64,000 nt of DNA from Pseudomonas nitroreducens (GCF_024170165.1 NZ_JALJXP010000018.1:1-64000), one strand, 5' to 3'; numbered from the stretch's first letter, positions 43,145 through 52,443 are shown. Program-made: numbers and translations. The notes: a model not told the origin generated them from the sequence alone.

Positions 43145-43196
43145 CCTGTAGGAGCGGGCCATGCCCGCGATCGTGCGCATCGCGCGCTCCTGCAGG
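43145..43196. repeat. REP hairpin, TAGGAGCG class
   Basis: CCTGTAGGAGCG (43145-43156) and CGCTCCTGCAGG (43185-43196) flank the usual GGCCATGCCCGCGATCG-type core. It lies 11 bp after holA. Confidence 0.75.
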
Positions 43197-43267
43197 TCAG
43201 CTCGCCATTCCTCTTACGCGTAGGAAGCAAGCCTGCTCACGAACCGCGCCACCCCCTGAGCGCCAGC

Positions 43268-43618
43268 TCACTCCCACTTGCGCACCTGGCGCACCTCCAC
43301 GCAGCCCAGCCGCCCCGGCGGAATCTTCGCGGCGATGCGCTCAGCCTCCTCCAGGCTCTGCGCCTCGATCAGGTAGAAGCCGCCCAGTTGCTCGCGCGTC
43401 TCGGCAAAGGGCCCGTCGGTCACCGCCAGCTTGTCGCCCTGCCCGCGCAGCGTACGCCCGGTAGGCGTCGGCAGCAGAGCATTGGCGGCAATGTAGTTGC
43501 CGCTGCGACGCAGTTGTTCGCTGTAGGTCATGCACTCGTCGACGATGCCGCGCAGCTCGGCCTCCGGCAGCTCGGCTGCCTTGCGCTCGTCGAAGTAGAT
43601 CATGCAGAGAAATTTCAT
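43268..43618 (-). CDS. YciI-family (DGPF domain) protein
   Basis: A 116-residue ferredoxin-like-fold protein of the YCII-related family. It opens MKFLCMIYFDERKAAELPEAEL and contains the signature VTDGPFAETREQLGGFYLIEAQSLEEA, written here as the family's DGPF region at about residues 66-92. Such proteins often accompany ECF sigma factors or act as small dehalogenase-like enzymes. No sigma factor is adjacent here, so the function is unknown. The gene is a single transcription unit on the minus strand. Confidence 0.87.
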   Translation of the reverse strand: MKFLCMIYFDERKAAELPEAELRGIVDECMTYSEQLRRSGNYIAANALLPTPTGRTLRGQGDKLAVTDGPFAETREQLGGFYLIEAQSLEEAERIAAKIPPGRLGCVEVRQVRKWE

Positions 43619-43796
43619 CGCCCTTGTCCTCGTTCTTGTCCGTATTGTCAGAAAGGTCCGTCGCCCAGATTAGCCCCGAAAGGCCACCCCACGCCTTGGC
43701 CCGCTCGCCGACTGACCAAAGGCATTGGACACTCGCGCCAGATGGGCGGAAGATGCGCGCGCCGGCAACGGCGCCGGTCTCAACGAGGAAAGACAG

Positions 43797-43949
43797 ATGG
43801 CGAAGAAAACCAAACGGCCGAACAAGGCCAAGTCCCTGGTCGCACAACCGCTGTTCCGCAGCCGCCAGGAACAGCCGCTCAAAGGCAAAGGCAGCTACCG
43901 CCGCGAAGCCTCCCGAAATTGGGAGGCTTCTTCGCTTCTGGCGGCCTGA
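43797..43949 (+). CDS. arfA: Alternative ribosome-rescue factor ArfA
   Basis: A 50-residue basic protein with the ArfA core: AQPLFRSRQEQ (residues 16-26), LKGKGSYRR (28-36) and NWEA (41-44). ArfA recruits release factor 2 to ribosomes stalled without a stop codon when trans-translation fails. ATG 43797 has GAGGAA at good distance; an in-frame ATG at 43725 lacks one. A perfect terminator-like hairpin overlaps codons 37-45, so transcripts may end inside the gene and lack a stop codon, the known mechanism that ties ArfA output to tmRNA failure. The tail after the hairpin is only about five residues. Confidence 0.85.
   Translation: MAKKTKRPNKAKSLVAQPLFRSRQEQPLKGKGSYRREASRNWEASSLLAA
43905..43937 (+). 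terminator. Hairpin inside the arfA coding region
   Basis: GAAGCCTCCC (43905-43914) and GGGAGGCTTC (43921-43930) form a perfect 10-bp stem with a 6-nt loop, then the pyrimidine-rich TTCGCTTCT. It encodes residues 37 to about 45 of ArfA. Termination or RNase III cleavage here would create a non-stop arfA mRNA. Confidence 0.75.
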
Positions 43950-44019
43950 AATCCGCAGAAAACCTGAACCACCCCCGCCTTTCGCTTTCAACCGGACAGC
44001 CAAGCCCTGGAGGTCCACC

Positions 44020-44319
44020 ATGAAAGCGTCCCTGCTAGTCGCCATCCTCGCCCTCCCTTTCAGCCTGTCCGCCCACGCGTTCTGCTCCGACCAGGAAGCC
44101 GAAGCCAAGGGCAAGCAAGTCGCCGCCAAGGTCACCGAAGTCACCCGCAGCGATCCCCAGCGTGCGCAGAAGCTCAACGAAAAGCTCGCCGAGATGAAGA
44201 AGTCCCGCTCCAGCGAACAGCGCCCGGACGACTGCGCCGCCTATGACGATATGCTCAAGGAACTGAACCAGAGCGCGCCGAAGGTCGATCAGGAAACGGG
44301 CAACAAGCCCAGGCAGTAG
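44020..44319 (+). CDS. Small periplasmic protein of unknown function
   Basis: A 99-residue precursor with a signal peptide (MKASLLVAILALPFSLSAHA, cleavage near residue 20). The mature part is short, charged and helical (EAEAKGKQVAAKVTEVTRSD; QKLNEKLAEMKKS), with two cysteines (FCSDQE and DDCAAYDDML) that could form a disulfide. It has a good ribosome binding site (CTGGAGG) before ATG 44020. I do not recognise a family. It lies 70 bp after arfA and may escape termination there or use its own promoter. Confidence 0.75.
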   Translation: MKASLLVAILALPFSLSAHAFCSDQEAEAKGKQVAAKVTEVTRSDPQRAQKLNEKLAEMKKSRSSEQRPDDCAAYDDMLKELNQSAPKVDQETGNKPRQ

Positions 44320-44536
44320 CTGCTGCTCCCTGCAGGAGCAGGCCGCTGTTCAGAAGCGCATGAGGCGCGCCTGCACAGGACAGCATGCCGCACCACCCGA
44401 CGGCTGCCCTGCTGTCCGGGGAATTTTCGCGTACTCGCGTCATCGAATCTGCACACCCGCCGCTTCTGTCCAACGCAGACGCGTCACAGTGACCATGTTA
44501 AGGTGGCCCCTCTGCTGCCAGTTCCCGAGGAGAGCA

Positions 44537-45799
44537 ATGCGCAAGCCTGTTTCACCTGTTGTCGGCCAACGCTGCCTGCTCGTCGCCGCCCTGTCCCTGG
44601 CCAGCTTCGGCCTGCTGACCTCCTGCACCGAGCCGCCGCCCAAGGGCGCCGCCGTTGAACATGCACAACCCACGCAGAGCTTCGCCCAGTGGCGCGACGG
44701 CTTCCGCGCGCAGGCGCTGGCCGCCGGCATCAACGCGCAGACCTTCGACACTGCCTTCGAAGGTATCGAACCAGACGACTCGGTCGTCACCGCCGACCGC
44801 AGCCAGCCTGAGTTCAGCCGCCCAGTCTGGCAGTACCTGGAAAGCGCTGTGTCCCCCGCACGGGTACGCAATGGCCAGGACCGACTGCTACAGAATGTCG
44901 AGGTGCTGCAACGCATCGACAGCGCTTACGGCGTGGACCGCGAAGCCGTCGTGGCGATCTGGGGCATGGAGAGTAATTTCGGCCAGCAGATGGGCAGCAA
45001 GAACGTCATTCGCTCCCTCGCCACCCTGGCTTATGAAGGCCGCCGCCCGGACTTTGGCCGAGACCAGCTGATCGCCGCACTGCAGATCCTCCAGCACGGC
45101 GACGTGCCGGCCAGCAACATGATTGGCTCCTGGGCAGGCGCCATGGGCCAGACCCAGTTCATCCCGACCACCTACAACCAATATGCCGTGGACTTCGACG
45201 GTGACGGCCGGCGCGACATCTGGGGCTCATCTCCCGACGCCCTGGCCTCCACCGCCAACTACCTGAAGACGTCCGGCTGGCAACGCGGGCAGACCTGGGG
45301 CTTCGAGGTACGCCTGCCGCAGGGCTTCGACTACGCCCTGGCGGAAATGAGCATCCGCAAACCCATGGCCGAATGGCTGCGCCTGGGCGTGCGACCCGCC
45401 AGCGGCACCCTGCCCTCGGACCCGCAGGCCAGTGTCTCGCTGGTGCTTCCAGCAGGCTATCGAGGCCCTGCATTCCTGGTAACGGACAACTTCCGCGCCA
45501 TCCTCAAGTACAACAATTCCACCTCCTACGCCCTGGCCGTGGGCCTGCTGGCCGACAGCTTCAAGGGTGGCGGCCAACTGGCCGGGCGATGGCCGGTGGA
45601 AGACGCCCCGCTGAGCCGCAGCGAGCGCATTGAGCTCCAGCAGCTACTGACTGACCGGGGGCTGGCCCCCGGCACCGTAGACGGCATCATTGGCGCCAAC
45701 ACACGCAAGGCCATCCGAGCCTTCCAACAGTCCACCGGCCAGCCAGCCGATGGCTACCCCACCGCACCTCTGCTGCTGCAGTTGCGCAACTCGCACTGA
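44537..45799 (+). CDS. MltB-family lytic transglycosylase with peptidoglycan-binding domain (SltB3-like)
   Basis: A 420-residue lipoprotein. The signal ends at GLLTSC-TEPPP (Cys near residue 32). The SLT_2 catalytic domain (about 60-345) has the catalytic Glu145 in IWGMESNFGQQ and MGQTQFIPTTYNQYAVDFDG. The C-terminal peptidoglycan-binding domain (about 355-418) has APGTVDGIIGANTRKAIRAFQ. It cleaves murein glycan strands to 1,6-anhydro ends. The architecture and position relative to lipA resemble P. aeruginosa SltB3. ATG 44537 follows GAGGAGAG. Confidence 0.88.
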   Translation: MRKPVSPVVGQRCLLVAALSLASFGLLTSCTEPPPKGAAVEHAQPTQSFAQWRDGFRAQALAAGINAQTFDTAFEGIEPDDSVVTADRSQPEFSRPVWQYLESAVSPARVRNGQDRLLQNVEVLQRIDSAYGVDREAVVAIWGMESNFGQQMGSKNVIRSLATLAYEGRRPDFGRDQLIAALQILQHGDVPASNMIGSWAGAMGQTQFIPTTYNQYAVDFDGDGRRDIWGSSPDALASTANYLKTSGWQRGQTWGFEVRLPQGFDYALAEMSIRKPMAEWLRLGVRPASGTLPSDPQASVSLVLPAGYRGPAFLVTDNFRAILKYNNSTSYALAVGLLADSFKGGGQLAGRWPVEDAPLSRSERIELQQLLTDRGLAPGTVDGIIGANTRKAIRAFQQSTGQPADGYPTAPLLLQLRNSH

Positions 45800-45813
45800 C
45801 CCATCGAAACGAA

Positions 45814-45837
45814 AAAAGGCGCCCTAGGGCGCCTTTT
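45814..45837. terminator. Bidirectional terminator, transglycosylase and lipA
   Basis: A symmetric AAAAGGCGCC-CTAG-GGCGCCTTTT has A/T tails on both sides, placed between the convergent genes. Confidence 0.9.
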
Positions 45838-45853
45838 CTCAGAGAGCGTCTGC

Positions 45854-46849
45854 TCAGCCGATCTTGGTACCGTGCGCCTGCTGGTCGGCGTGGTACGAGG
45901 AGCGTACCAGCGGGCCGGAAGCGACGTTCTTGAAGCCCATCTTCTCGCCTTCCTCGGCGAACCAGGCGAAGGTGTCCGGGTGGACGAAGCGCTGCACCGG
46001 CAGGTGGTTGCGCGAGGGCTGCAGGTACTGGCCGAGGGTCAGCATGTCGATGTCGTGCTCGCGCATGCGCTGCATGACTTCGATGACTTCCTCGTCGGTC
46101 TCGCCCAGGCCGAGCATCAGGCCGGACTTGGTCGGTACGTGGGGGACCATCTGCTTGAACTTCTGCAGCAGGTCGAGCGACCACTCGAAGTCGGAGCCCG
46201 GACGGGACGACTTGTACAGGCGCGGCACGGTTTCCAGGTTGTGGTTGAACACATCCGGCGGCTCGTTGGCGGTGATCTCCAGAGCGATGTCCATCCGCCC
46301 GCGGTAGTCCGGGACCAGGGTTTCCAGCTGCACGCCGGGGGACAGCTTGCGGATTTCGCGCAGGCAGTCGGCGAAGTGCTGGGCACCGCCGTCGCGCAGG
46401 TCGTCGCGGTCCACCGAGGTGATCACCACGTACTTCAGACGCAGGTCAGCGATGGCGATGGCGAGGTTGGTCGGCTCATCGACATCCAGCGGCTTCGGAC
46501 GGCCGTGGCCGACGTCGCAGAACGGGCAACGACGGGTGCAGATGTCGCCCATGATCATGAAGGTCGCGGTGCCGCCGGAGAAGCACTCGCCCAGGTTCGG
46601 GCAGGAGGCCTCTTCGCAGACGCTGTGCAGCTTGTGCTTGCGCAGCAGTTGCTTGATGCGGTCGACCTCGGGGGAAACGGGGATGCGCACGCGAATCCAG
46701 TCGGGCTTCTTCGGCAGTTCGTCGGTGGGAATGATCTTCACCGGAATGCGCGCGACCTTCTCGGCGCCGCGCAGCTTGACGCCGACTTCCACCTTGCCCG
46801 GCTTGGCGGCCGGAGCAGCCTGGCCGGAATTCTCCACAACAGTGCTCAT
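45854..46849 (-). CDS. lipA: Lipoyl synthase
   Basis: LipA inserts two sulfurs into octanoyl groups on E2 and H proteins. The 331-residue radical-SAM enzyme shows the auxiliary cluster cysteines [12 protein letters not shown] and the radical-SAM motif [15 protein letters not shown], plus the C-terminal RSSYHAD with its conserved Arg-Ser-Ser-Tyr. The ATG overlaps the lipB stop (ATGA), so LipB and LipA, which act in sequence, are co-translated. It converges on the bidirectional terminator. Confidence 0.95.
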   Translation of the reverse strand: MSTVVENSGQAAPAAKPGKVEVGVKLRGAEKVARIPVKIIPTDELPKKPDWIRVRIPVSPEVDRIKQLLRKHKLHSVCEEASCPNLGECFSGGTATFMIMGDICTRRCPFCDVGHGRPKPLDVDEPTNLAIAIADLRLKYVVITSVDRDDLRDGGAQHFADCLREIRKLSPGVQLETLVPDYRGRMDIALEITANEPPDVFNHNLETVPRLYKSSRPGSDFEWSLDLLQKFKQMVPHVPTKSGLMLGLGETDEEVIEVMQRMREHDIDMLTLGQYLQPSRNHLPVQRFVHPDTFAWFAEEGEKMGFKNVASGPLVRSSYHADQQAHGTKIG

Positions 46850-47499
46850 CTAGGTTGGATCCCGCCCGTTAGGGTCTTCTGTGCCGCGTAGCCAAGGCGT
46901 TCGACGAGTTCGCCACGCAGGCGCTCGCGCACATCGGCCAATGCGATGGGGCCGGCCAGCTGACTCAGCTGGGTCATGGCCATGCCTGCGTAACCGCAGG
47001 GATTGATGCGTCGAAAGGGTTCCAGGTCCATGTCCACGTTGAGGGCCAGGCCATGGAAGGAACGGCCGTTGCGGATACGCAGGCCGAGGGATGCGATCTT
47101 CGCGCCGTCCACATAGACGCCCGGAGCGTCGGGTTTGGACACAGCGGTGACGCCGTAACTGTCCAGCAGGCCGATGAGGCTCTGCTCGATGCGCGAAACC
47201 AGGTCGCGCACGCCAATGCCGGAGCGGCGCACGTCGAGCATCAGGTAAGCGACCAGCTGGCCGGGGCCGTGGTAGGTCACCTGGCCGCCGCGGTCGACCT
47301 GGACGACCGGGATGTCGCCGGGGAACAGCACGTGCTCGGCCTTGCCGGCCTGGCCCTGGGTGAACACCCGCTCGTGTTCGAGCAGCCAGACTTCATCGGG
47401 CGTGACGGGCTCGCGCTCGGCGGTGAAGCGCTGCATGGCGTGCCAGGTCGGCTCGTAAGGAAGGATTCCCAGCTCACGAAAGCCCAGCGTTTCGCCCAT
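46846..47499 (-). CDS. lipB: Octanoyl-ACP:protein octanoyltransferase
   Basis: LipB transfers octanoate from acyl carrier protein to lipoyl domains. The 217-residue enzyme shows [19 protein letters not shown], the catalytic Lys in [14 protein letters not shown] and the catalytic Cys in [14 protein letters not shown]. Its start shares one base with the ybeD stop (TGATG), and its stop overlaps the lipA start. The tail [11 protein letters not shown] is unremarkable. Confidence 0.94.
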   Translation of the reverse strand: MGETLGFRELGILPYEPTWHAMQRFTAEREPVTPDEVWLLEHERVFTQGQAGKAEHVLFPGDIPVVQVDRGGQVTYHGPGQLVAYLMLDVRRSGIGVRDLVSRIEQSLIGLLDSYGVTAVSKPDAPGVYVDGAKIASLGLRIRNGRSFHGLALNVDMDLEPFRRINPCGYAGMAMTQLSQLAGPIALADVRERLRGELVERLGYAAQKTLTGGIQPR

Positions 47500-47798
47500 C
47501 AGAGCACCATGTGGACGCGGCCGGTGGCGCGCAGGTCTTTATGGATGTTCTGCAATTGGTCGACGCCGGTGGCGGTGATCAGCACCTGTACGGAGAGGAA
47601 GCGGCCGTTGCGGCTGTCACGGGTGACCAGGGTAGTGATGTCGAGGTCCGGAGCATGACGCTGGATGACTTCGACGACCAGGTCGGGGAAGCCTTCGCCG
47701 GCGTCGCCGATGACCTTGATCGGGTAGCGTTCGCAGGGGAACTCGATCTTCGGTGCGGGCTGTTCGCTGGTGTCGACGGAATCAGGGGTATCAGTCAT
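47499..47798 (-). CDS. ybeD: YbeD family protein (DUF493)
   Basis: A 99-residue ferredoxin-like-fold protein, [20 protein letters not shown] at residues 19-38 and [19 protein letters not shown] in the second half. The fold resembles amino-acid-binding ACT-type regulatory domains. It is nearly always located just before lipB and may regulate lipoate or amino-acid metabolism, though no activity is established. The N-terminal 17 residues are acidic and probably disordered. I chose ATG 47798; the longer frame lacks homology. Confidence 0.88.
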   Translation of the reverse strand: MTDTPDSVDTSEQPAPKIEFPCERYPIKVIGDAGEGFPDLVVEVIQRHAPDLDITTLVTRDSRNGRFLSVQVLITATGVDQLQNIHKDLRATGRVHMVL

Positions 47799-47946
47799 GG
47801 CTCTCGCGGGCGTGTGGCCCGCCTCCGCATGAGCGTCCGGGATGGGGGCGCTCCGGGTGGATCGGACGACGGCCGCCGGGCCACAGGGGACCAGGCAGTC
47901 GCAGGCGGGCATTTTACCCGAGTTTGCGACTGCGCGGGCGGGTCAA

Positions 47947-47980
47947 TCCCGGTCTTGTATACAAAAGTACAAGACCGGGA
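47947..47980 (-). terminator. Stem-loop after dacC
   Basis: TCCCGGTCTTGTA and TACAAGACCGGGA form a perfect 13-bp stem with an 8-nt loop, about 8 bp after the dacC stop. There is no T-run on the minus-strand transcript, so it may stabilise the 3' end rather than terminate. Confidence 0.6.
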
Positions 47981-47987
47981 CGGGCGG

Positions 47988-49145
47988 TCAGTTGAACAGG
48001 CCGTAGAAGAACAGGCGGATGCTGTCCCAGATACGGCGGAAGAAGCCGCCTTCTTCCACGGCATTCAGCGCGACCAGGTCGGAGGTACGGACGACCTTGT
48101 CACCCAGCTTGACCTCGACCTTGCCGATCACCTGGCCCTGCTGGATCGGTGCCATCAGGTTCGGCTCGACCACCATGTTGGCCTGCAGCTGCTTGAGCTG
48201 GCCGCGCGGCACGGTCATGGTCAGGTCTTCGGACAGGCCGGCTTTGACTTCGTGCTCGGAGCCTTTCCAGACCATGGCCTTGGTCAGCTCGGCGCCCTTC
48301 TTGTAGAAGGTCTGCGATTCGAAGAAACGGAAGCCGTAGGTCAGCAGCTTCTGGGTCTCGGCGGCGCGGGCCTGTTCGCTGTTGGTGCCGAACACCACGG
48401 CGATCATGCGCTGGCCGTCGCGCACCGCGGAAGCCACCAGGCAGTAGCCGGCTTCGTCGGTGTGGCCGGTCTTCAGGCCATCGACGGTCTTGTCGCGCCA
48501 CAACAGCAGGTTGCGGTTGGGCTGCTTGATGTTGTTCCAGAAGAACTCTTTCTGCGCGTAGATGGCGTAGTGGGTCGGCTCGCCGTAGATGATGGCGCGG
48601 GCCAGGGTGGCCATGTCCTTGGCGGACGAGTAGTGGTCCGGGTTGGGCAGGCCGGTGGCGTCCATGAAGTGGGAGTTGGTCATGCCCAGCTTCTGCGCGG
48701 TGGTGTTCATCATGTCGGCGAAGGCGTCTTCGCTGCCGGCGATGTGCTCGGCCAGGGCGACGGAGGCGTCGTTGCCCGACTGGATGATGATGCCGTGCAG
48801 CAGGTCGCTCACCGAAACCTGGGAGCCGACCTTGATGAACATGCGCGAGCCGCCGGTGCGCCAGGCGTGTTCGCTGACGGTGACCAGGTCGGACTCGGCG
48901 ATGCGGCCGCCTTCGATTTCCTTGGTGGCGATGTAGGCGGTCATCAGCTTGGTCAGGCTGGCGGGCGGCAGGCGCTCGTCACCGGCGTTCTCGACCAGGA
49001 TGTTGCCGCTGGCGCCGTCCATCAGCACCCAGGCCTTGGCGGCGAGCTGCGGGGCGGCGGGAACGACTTCCGCTGCCCAGCTGGCCACGGGGGCGCTGAA
49101 CAACACGAGCAAGGACAGGCGTTTGGCGAAGTTGAAGATGTTCAT
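47988..49145 (-). CDS. dacC: D-alanyl-D-alanine carboxypeptidase (PBP5/6 family)
   Basis: A 385-residue penicillin-binding protein that trims the terminal D-Ala of peptidoglycan stem peptides. A signal peptide (cleavage near ASWA-AE) precedes the catalytic domain with the nucleophile motif PASLTKLMTAYI, IQSGNDASVALAEH and LKTGHTDEAG. A PBP5-type C-terminal beta domain and an amphipathic anchor (FFRRIWDSIRLFFYGLFN) attach it to the outer face of the inner membrane. It belongs to the mrdA-rodA-mltB-rlpA wall cluster. Confidence 0.93.
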   Translation of the reverse strand: MNIFNFAKRLSLLVLFSAPVASWAAEVVPAAPQLAAKAWVLMDGASGNILVENAGDERLPPASLTKLMTAYIATKEIEGGRIAESDLVTVSEHAWRTGGSRMFIKVGSQVSVSDLLHGIIIQSGNDASVALAEHIAGSEDAFADMMNTTAQKLGMTNSHFMDATGLPNPDHYSSAKDMATLARAIIYGEPTHYAIYAQKEFFWNNIKQPNRNLLLWRDKTVDGLKTGHTDEAGYCLVASAVRDGQRMIAVVFGTNSEQARAAETQKLLTYGFRFFESQTFYKKGAELTKAMVWKGSEHEVKAGLSEDLTMTVPRGQLKQLQANMVVEPNLMAPIQQGQVIGKVEVKLGDKVVRTSDLVALNAVEEGGFFRRIWDSIRLFFYGLFN

Positions 49146-49241
49146 CCGTCTCTCTGGGGTTCACTAATGGTCAAACAATCCCCTGGGGGGACACTCGTTG
49201 CCGCGGCCTCTGCGTGCCGCTGCGGCCCGTGCGGTGGAATC

Positions 49242-50264
49242 TCAGTCCAGGCGCACGAGCTTGGGTTGGCCAAGGTTGGCCACGCGGATGCTGTCCTGCA
49301 TCCGGCTTGCTTCATCCTGCGTTCCGATCGGTCCCAGGCGCACTCGGTACAAGGTCTGCTGGTTGACCACGACCGAGCTGATAAAGGATTTCGCCCCCGT
49401 CAGGCCGCCGACCTTCTCCTTGAGAAGCTCCGCAGCGTCCGGGTTGGCGAAGGCACCCACCTGGAGATACAGGCCATCGGCTGGTAATGAAGCGTTTTTT
49501 TTTGAGTCGATCTGGACCGGTGCCACAGGCGCGGCGTGCTGCGCCGGCGGCGGGGTGTAGGTTTCGATGGGCTGGGCCATGGCGACCGCCTGCGGCTGCG
49601 CGGCAGGCTGCGAAGCCATCTTCGGCAGGGCCATGATCATCGGCGGCTGCTTGCCCTGGGAGGCCCACCAGCGGTCGGGATCGATGCCCTCGACCTTCAC
49701 GTGGGCGGTGCCGGTCTCGGCGTAGCCGAGCTTCTTGGCGGCGGCGAAGGACAGGTCGATCACCCGGTCGGAATAGAACGGGCCTCGGTCGTTGACGCGG
49801 ACGATGACGCTCTTGCCGTTGTCCAGGTTGGTCACGCGGACGTAGCTGGGCAGCGGCAGGGTCTTGTGCGCGGCGGTCATGCCGTACAGATCGTACTGCT
49901 CGCCGTTGGCGGTGGCCTGGCCGTGGAACTTGGTGCCGTACCAGGACGCGGTGCCGACCACGCTGTAGGTATTCGCGTTGTTCAGCGGATAGTAGGTCTT
50001 GCCCAGCACGGTGTAGGGGTTGTTCTTGAACGGCCCGTTGTGCGGCATCGGCACGGCATCGGGGATGCGCGAGACGTCGACGTCCCACCAGGGCGCACCG
50101 TCGCGGTGCGGGCGGTTGTAATCATAAGGACCGGAGATGCCGCTGCTGGCCACCGGCTGCTGCTGGGGCGCACGGTTGCCGGTACAGCTGGCGAGGAACA
50201 CGGTGCTCAGGCCAACGCAGGCGGCCAGCGACCAGAGGCCGGGACTTGCGATTCGCTTGCTCAA
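49242..50264 (-). CDS. rlpA: Septal lytic transglycosylase RlpA
   Basis: A 340-residue outer-membrane lipoprotein. The lipobox is LASC-TGN (Cys about 28). The double-psi beta-barrel catalytic domain (about 105-200) contains GTASWYGTKFHGQATANGE, split here as WYGTKFHG, and VRVNDRGPFYSDRVIDLS, with the conserved His and Asp. The SPOR domain (about 265-338) binds denuded glycan at the septum. The start codon is TTG 50264, supported by GAGG six bases upstream and by overlap with the mltB stop. No in-frame ATG precedes the signal peptide. Confidence 0.92.
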   Translation of the reverse strand: MSKRIASPGLWSLAACVGLSTVFLASCTGNRAPQQQPVASSGISGPYDYNRPHRDGAPWWDVDVSRIPDAVPMPHNGPFKNNPYTVLGKTYYPLNNANTYSVVGTASWYGTKFHGQATANGEQYDLYGMTAAHKTLPLPSYVRVTNLDNGKSVIVRVNDRGPFYSDRVIDLSFAAAKKLGYAETGTAHVKVEGIDPDRWWASQGKQPPMIMALPKMASQPAAQPQAVAMAQPIETYTPPPAQHAAPVAPVQIDSKKNASLPADGLYLQVGAFANPDAAELLKEKVGGLTGAKSFISSVVVNQQTLYRVRLGPIGTQDEASRMQDSIRVANLGQPKLVRLD

Positions 50265-51292
50265 TGGACACCTCGTGCCTTGGCGATCTCGCCGGCCAGC
50301 TGATGGACCGCCATGGCGTACATGGCGCTGCGGTTGTAACGGGTGATCACGTAGAAGTTCGGCAGGCCGACCCAGTACTCGGTGCCCTGTGCGCCTTCCA
50401 GGCGCATGGCGGTCACCATCAGGTCGTCGCGGATCACGTCATGGGTTCGCCAGCCCTGAGAGCGTAGCTGACCGAGGTTCATCTGCGGCTCCAGGCCCTG
50501 GGTGAGCGCGTCTTCGGCGGTGGAGGTGCCGATTTCCGCCTGCGACACCACCGGCTCTCCGGTATGCCAGCCGTGCTGCTTGAAGTAGTTGGCGACGCTG
50601 CCGATGGCATCGGTGGGGTCGCTCCAGATATTGATGTGGCCGTCGCCGTCGAAGTCCACGGCATAGGCGCGGAAGCTGCTCGGCATGAACTGCGGCAGGC
50701 CCATGGCGCCGGCATAGGAGCCGGTCAGGCTGAGCGGGTCGACCTGCTGTTCGCGGGCCAGCAGCAGGAACTGCTTGAGCTCCTTGCGGAAGAAGTCGGC
50801 GCGCGGCGGGTAGTCGAAGCCCAGGGTGGACAGTGCGTCCATCACCTTGAAGTTGCCGGTATTGCGGCCGAAGAAAGTCTCCACGCCAATGATGGAGACG
50901 ATGTACTGGGCCGGCACGCCGTATTCCTGCTCGGCGCGGGCCAGGGCCTCGGCGTTCTGGTTCCAGAAGTCCACGCCGCGGTTGATGCGCGCGTCGGTGA
51001 CGAAGATCGGGCGGTATTCCTTCCAGGTCTTCACCCGTTCGGCGGGGCGCGAGATGGCGTCGAGGATGGACTGCTTGCGCTCCACGTCGTGGAAGAGGCC
51101 CATGAGCTGCTCGCCGGCGAAGCCGTAGTCACGGGTCATTTCGCTGACGAACTCGGCGACCTGGGGCGAACCATCGTAGTCGCCCGCGCCAGCAGCGCCG
51201 GACATGCCGATCGCCCCCGCGATTCCGACCCAATGCACCCCCCTGGCAGCCCAGGCGCGCAGTACTTGCATTCCTTTCTTCACTCTTGTCAT
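50261..51292 (-). CDS. mltB: MltB-family lytic murein transglycosylase (SltB1-like)
   Basis: A 343-residue exported enzyme of the SLT_2 family. The signal segment ends near MSGAAGAGD. The catalytic Glu138 is in IIGVETFFGRNTG, with YAGAMGLPQFMPSSFRAYAVDFDGDGH, split here to the landmark GLPQFMPSSFR. Unlike the copy at 44.5 kb it has no lipobox and no peptidoglycan-binding tail. ATG 51292 shares one base with the rodA stop, indicating coupled translation. It works beside RodA, PBP2 and RlpA on glycan strand turnover. Confidence 0.92.
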   Translation of the reverse strand: MTRVKKGMQVLRAWAARGVHWVGIAGAIGMSGAAGAGDYDGSPQVAEFVSEMTRDYGFAGEQLMGLFHDVERKQSILDAISRPAERVKTWKEYRPIFVTDARINRGVDFWNQNAEALARAEQEYGVPAQYIVSIIGVETFFGRNTGNFKVMDALSTLGFDYPPRADFFRKELKQFLLLAREQQVDPLSLTGSYAGAMGLPQFMPSSFRAYAVDFDGDGHINIWSDPTDAIGSVANYFKQHGWHTGEPVVSQAEIGTSTAEDALTQGLEPQMNLGQLRSQGWRTHDVIRDDLMVTAMRLEGAQGTEYWVGLPNFYVITRYNRSAMYAMAVHQLAGEIAKARGVH

Positions 51293-52443
51293 CAAACCTG
51301 GGCGATCCACTTCCGGTGGGTGTGAATCGACATCAAAACGCCGAACCCTGACATCAGGGTCACCAGCGAAGTTCCGCCGTAACTGATAAAGGGCAGCGGT
51401 ACCCCCACCACTGGCAACAGTCCGCTGACCATACCAATGTTGACGAACACATACACGAAGAAGGTCATGGTGATACTGCCGGCAAGCAGCTTGCCGAACA
51501 GCGTCTGTGCCTGCGCCGTGATCACCAGCCCCCGGTAGATCACCAGCAGGTACAGCACCAGCAGGAGGCAGACACCAACCAGGCCGAACTCTTCGCCGAG
51601 CACGGCAATGATAAAGTCCGTGTGGCTTTCGGGCAAAAAATCCAGATGGGACTGCGTGCCCAGCAGCCAGCCCTTGCCGAATACGCCGCCCGAACCGATT
51701 GCCGCTTTGGACTGGATGATGTTCCAGCCGGTGCCCAGCGGATCGCTTTCCGGGTCGAGGAAGGTCAGCACGCGCTGCTTCTGGTAGTCGTGCATGACGA
51801 AGTACCACATGCCCACGGCGACCGGCACCGCAGCCGACACGGCCATGATGATCCAGCGCCAGCGCAGCCCGCCGACGAACAGCACGAAGGAGCCGGAGGC
51901 CAGCACCAGCATGGCGGTACCCAGGTCCGGCTGCTTGAGGATCAGCACGAAGGGCACGACGATCAGCGCCAGGCCCACCACGCTGTGCTTGAAGCCCGGC
52001 GGCAGCGAGCGCTTGGACAGGTACCAGGCGATGGTCATGGGCATCAGCAGCTTCATGAATTCCGCCGGCTGGAAGCGGATCACCCCTGGAATGTTGATCC
52101 AGCGGGTCGCGCCCATGGCGTTGTGGCCCATCACGTCCACCACCACCAGCAGCGCCACGCCGATCAGGTAGCCCAGCGGCACCCAGCGGGCGAGGAAGCG
52201 CGGCTCGATCTGCGCCAGCACGAACATCGCGCCCAGGCCCAGGCCGAACGACGAGGCCTGCTTGATCAGCAGGTCCCAGCTCTTGCCGCTTGCGGAATAG
52301 AGGACGAACAGGCCGACCGAGCCGAGGGTCACCAGCAGCAGGAGCAGCAGGCCGTCGATATGCAGGCGCTGCAACAGGCTGGAGCGCCGCTTCATCACGT
52401 CTTCGCTGGACAGCGTGCGGTCGAAATTTCCGTTCATGGTCAT
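51292..52443 (-). CDS. rodA: Peptidoglycan glycosyltransferase RodA
   Basis: A 383-residue SEDS-family polymerase that makes lateral-wall glycan with PBP2. It has ten hydrophobic segments and the family landmarks GATRWINIPGVIRFQPAEFMK, QPDLGTAMLV, SKAAIGSGGVFGKGWLLGTQ and PLPFISYGGTS (several written across loops). ATG 52443 overlaps the mrdA stop as ATGA, with GGAGG 11 bp upstream. A second ATG, two codons later, is possible. The frame extends upstream but lies inside mrdA. Confidence 0.94.
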   Translation of the reverse strand: MTMNGNFDRTLSSEDVMKRRSSLLQRLHIDGLLLLLLVTLGSVGLFVLYSASGKSWDLLIKQASSFGLGLGAMFVLAQIEPRFLARWVPLGYLIGVALLVVVDVMGHNAMGATRWINIPGVIRFQPAEFMKLLMPMTIAWYLSKRSLPPGFKHSVVGLALIVVPFVLILKQPDLGTAMLVLASGSFVLFVGGLRWRWIIMAVSAAVPVAVGMWYFVMHDYQKQRVLTFLDPESDPLGTGWNIIQSKAAIGSGGVFGKGWLLGTQSHLDFLPESHTDFIIAVLGEEFGLVGVCLLLVLYLLVIYRGLVITAQAQTLFGKLLAGSITMTFFVYVFVNIGMVSGLLPVVGVPLPFISYGGTSLVTLMSGFGVLMSIHTHRKWIAQV

